Assembly: GCA_015486505.1 (NCBI GenBank)
Contig: WFRP01000286.1
Span: 1 to 12,208 of the forward strand
DNA: 12,208 bases
From: Pseudomonadota bacterium
Lineage (GTDB): Bacteria; Desulfobacterota; Anaeroferrophillalia; Anaeroferrophillales; Tharpellaceae
Direction: 5' to 3'
This document shows, piece by piece, positions 12,070 through 12,208 of the stretch; position 1 is the stretch's first letter; each line of letters opens with the position of its first letter. The translations under genes and the position numbers were made by a program. The notes under the pieces are model-generated. The model did no database searches. It was not told the origin of the DNA and was given only the letters and a program-made list of their open reading frames with translations.

Positions 12070-12208
12070 ATTAGTACCTTACAGGTTATTTTCTGCACAA
12101 AAAAACAAGATTTAATAATCAGAAAATGTTCTGATAAGAGTACTTATTTGCGCCCAACGGATTGCCCTTGGGGTGCGACCATCGGATTGCCCTTGGGTGC
12201 GGGCTGAA
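12069..12208 (+). repeat. Multi-hairpin repeat copy, running off the window
   Basis: It begins CATTAGTACCTTACAGG and keeps the full long stem-loop (about 12072-12147). The tail holds two modules, CCCAACGGATTGCCCTTGGG and CCATCGGATTGCCCTTGGG, then GCGGGC at the window edge. It is closest to the second unit of 3613-3923. The element continues beyond the window. Confidence 0.88.

Overview
The window looks like a piece of a Desulfobacterota-type (deltaproteobacterial) chromosome. This is an inference from moderately high GC, protein style, a Myxococcus/Geobacter-like coupling of pilin genes to an ABC-2 transporter, and intergenic hairpin repeats. No rRNA, tRNA, CRISPR array or transposase gene is visible.

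The core (about 11920 down to 1369) is a run of ten genes, all on the minus strand. In transcription order they are: five paralogous pilin/pseudopilin-like proteins with type III (prepilin) signal sequences (11920 to 7609); an ExeA/GspA-type AAA+ ATPase with one membrane anchor and a large C-terminal, probably extracytoplasmic, region (7566 to 5473); an ABC-2 ATPase (5451 to 4681) and its overlapping permease (4693 to 3920); a membrane-anchored TPR-like protein (3608 to 2769); and a CCA/poly(A)-polymerase family nucleotidyltransferase with an HD domain (2754 to 1369). ATPase, permease and TPR-like protein together recall the PilH/PilI/PilG set of Myxococcus, so the locus probably builds or exports a pilus or pseudopilus of several related pilins. 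One plus-strand gene, a C_GCAxxG_C_C-type cysteine protein (751 to 1323), converges on this run.

The rest is repeat DNA. (1) A multi-hairpin repeat of about 85 bp plus a variable tail occurs three times in tandem at the left edge, twice between the permease and TPR-like genes, and once at the right edge, always in the same orientation. (2) A 241-bp MITE-like element (469-709) has perfect 14-bp terminal inverted repeats and a perfect 8-bp target duplication. A truncated second copy lies just upstream of the first pilin gene, and a solo end appears to form the last codons and stop of the ExeA-like gene. (3) Hairpin repeats of the GCAAAGACGCCAAG and CACAGAG types fill the spacers between the pilin genes.

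The most notable biology is the tandem pilin array. Two neighbours (9274-9984 and 10183-10899) are nearly identical at both ends but unrelated in a central block of about 60 residues, a mosaic pattern suggesting recombination or diversifying selection. The second notable theme is how far the mobile or structured repeats have entered the operon, where they contribute stop codons, a possible ribosome binding site and a possible promoter region.
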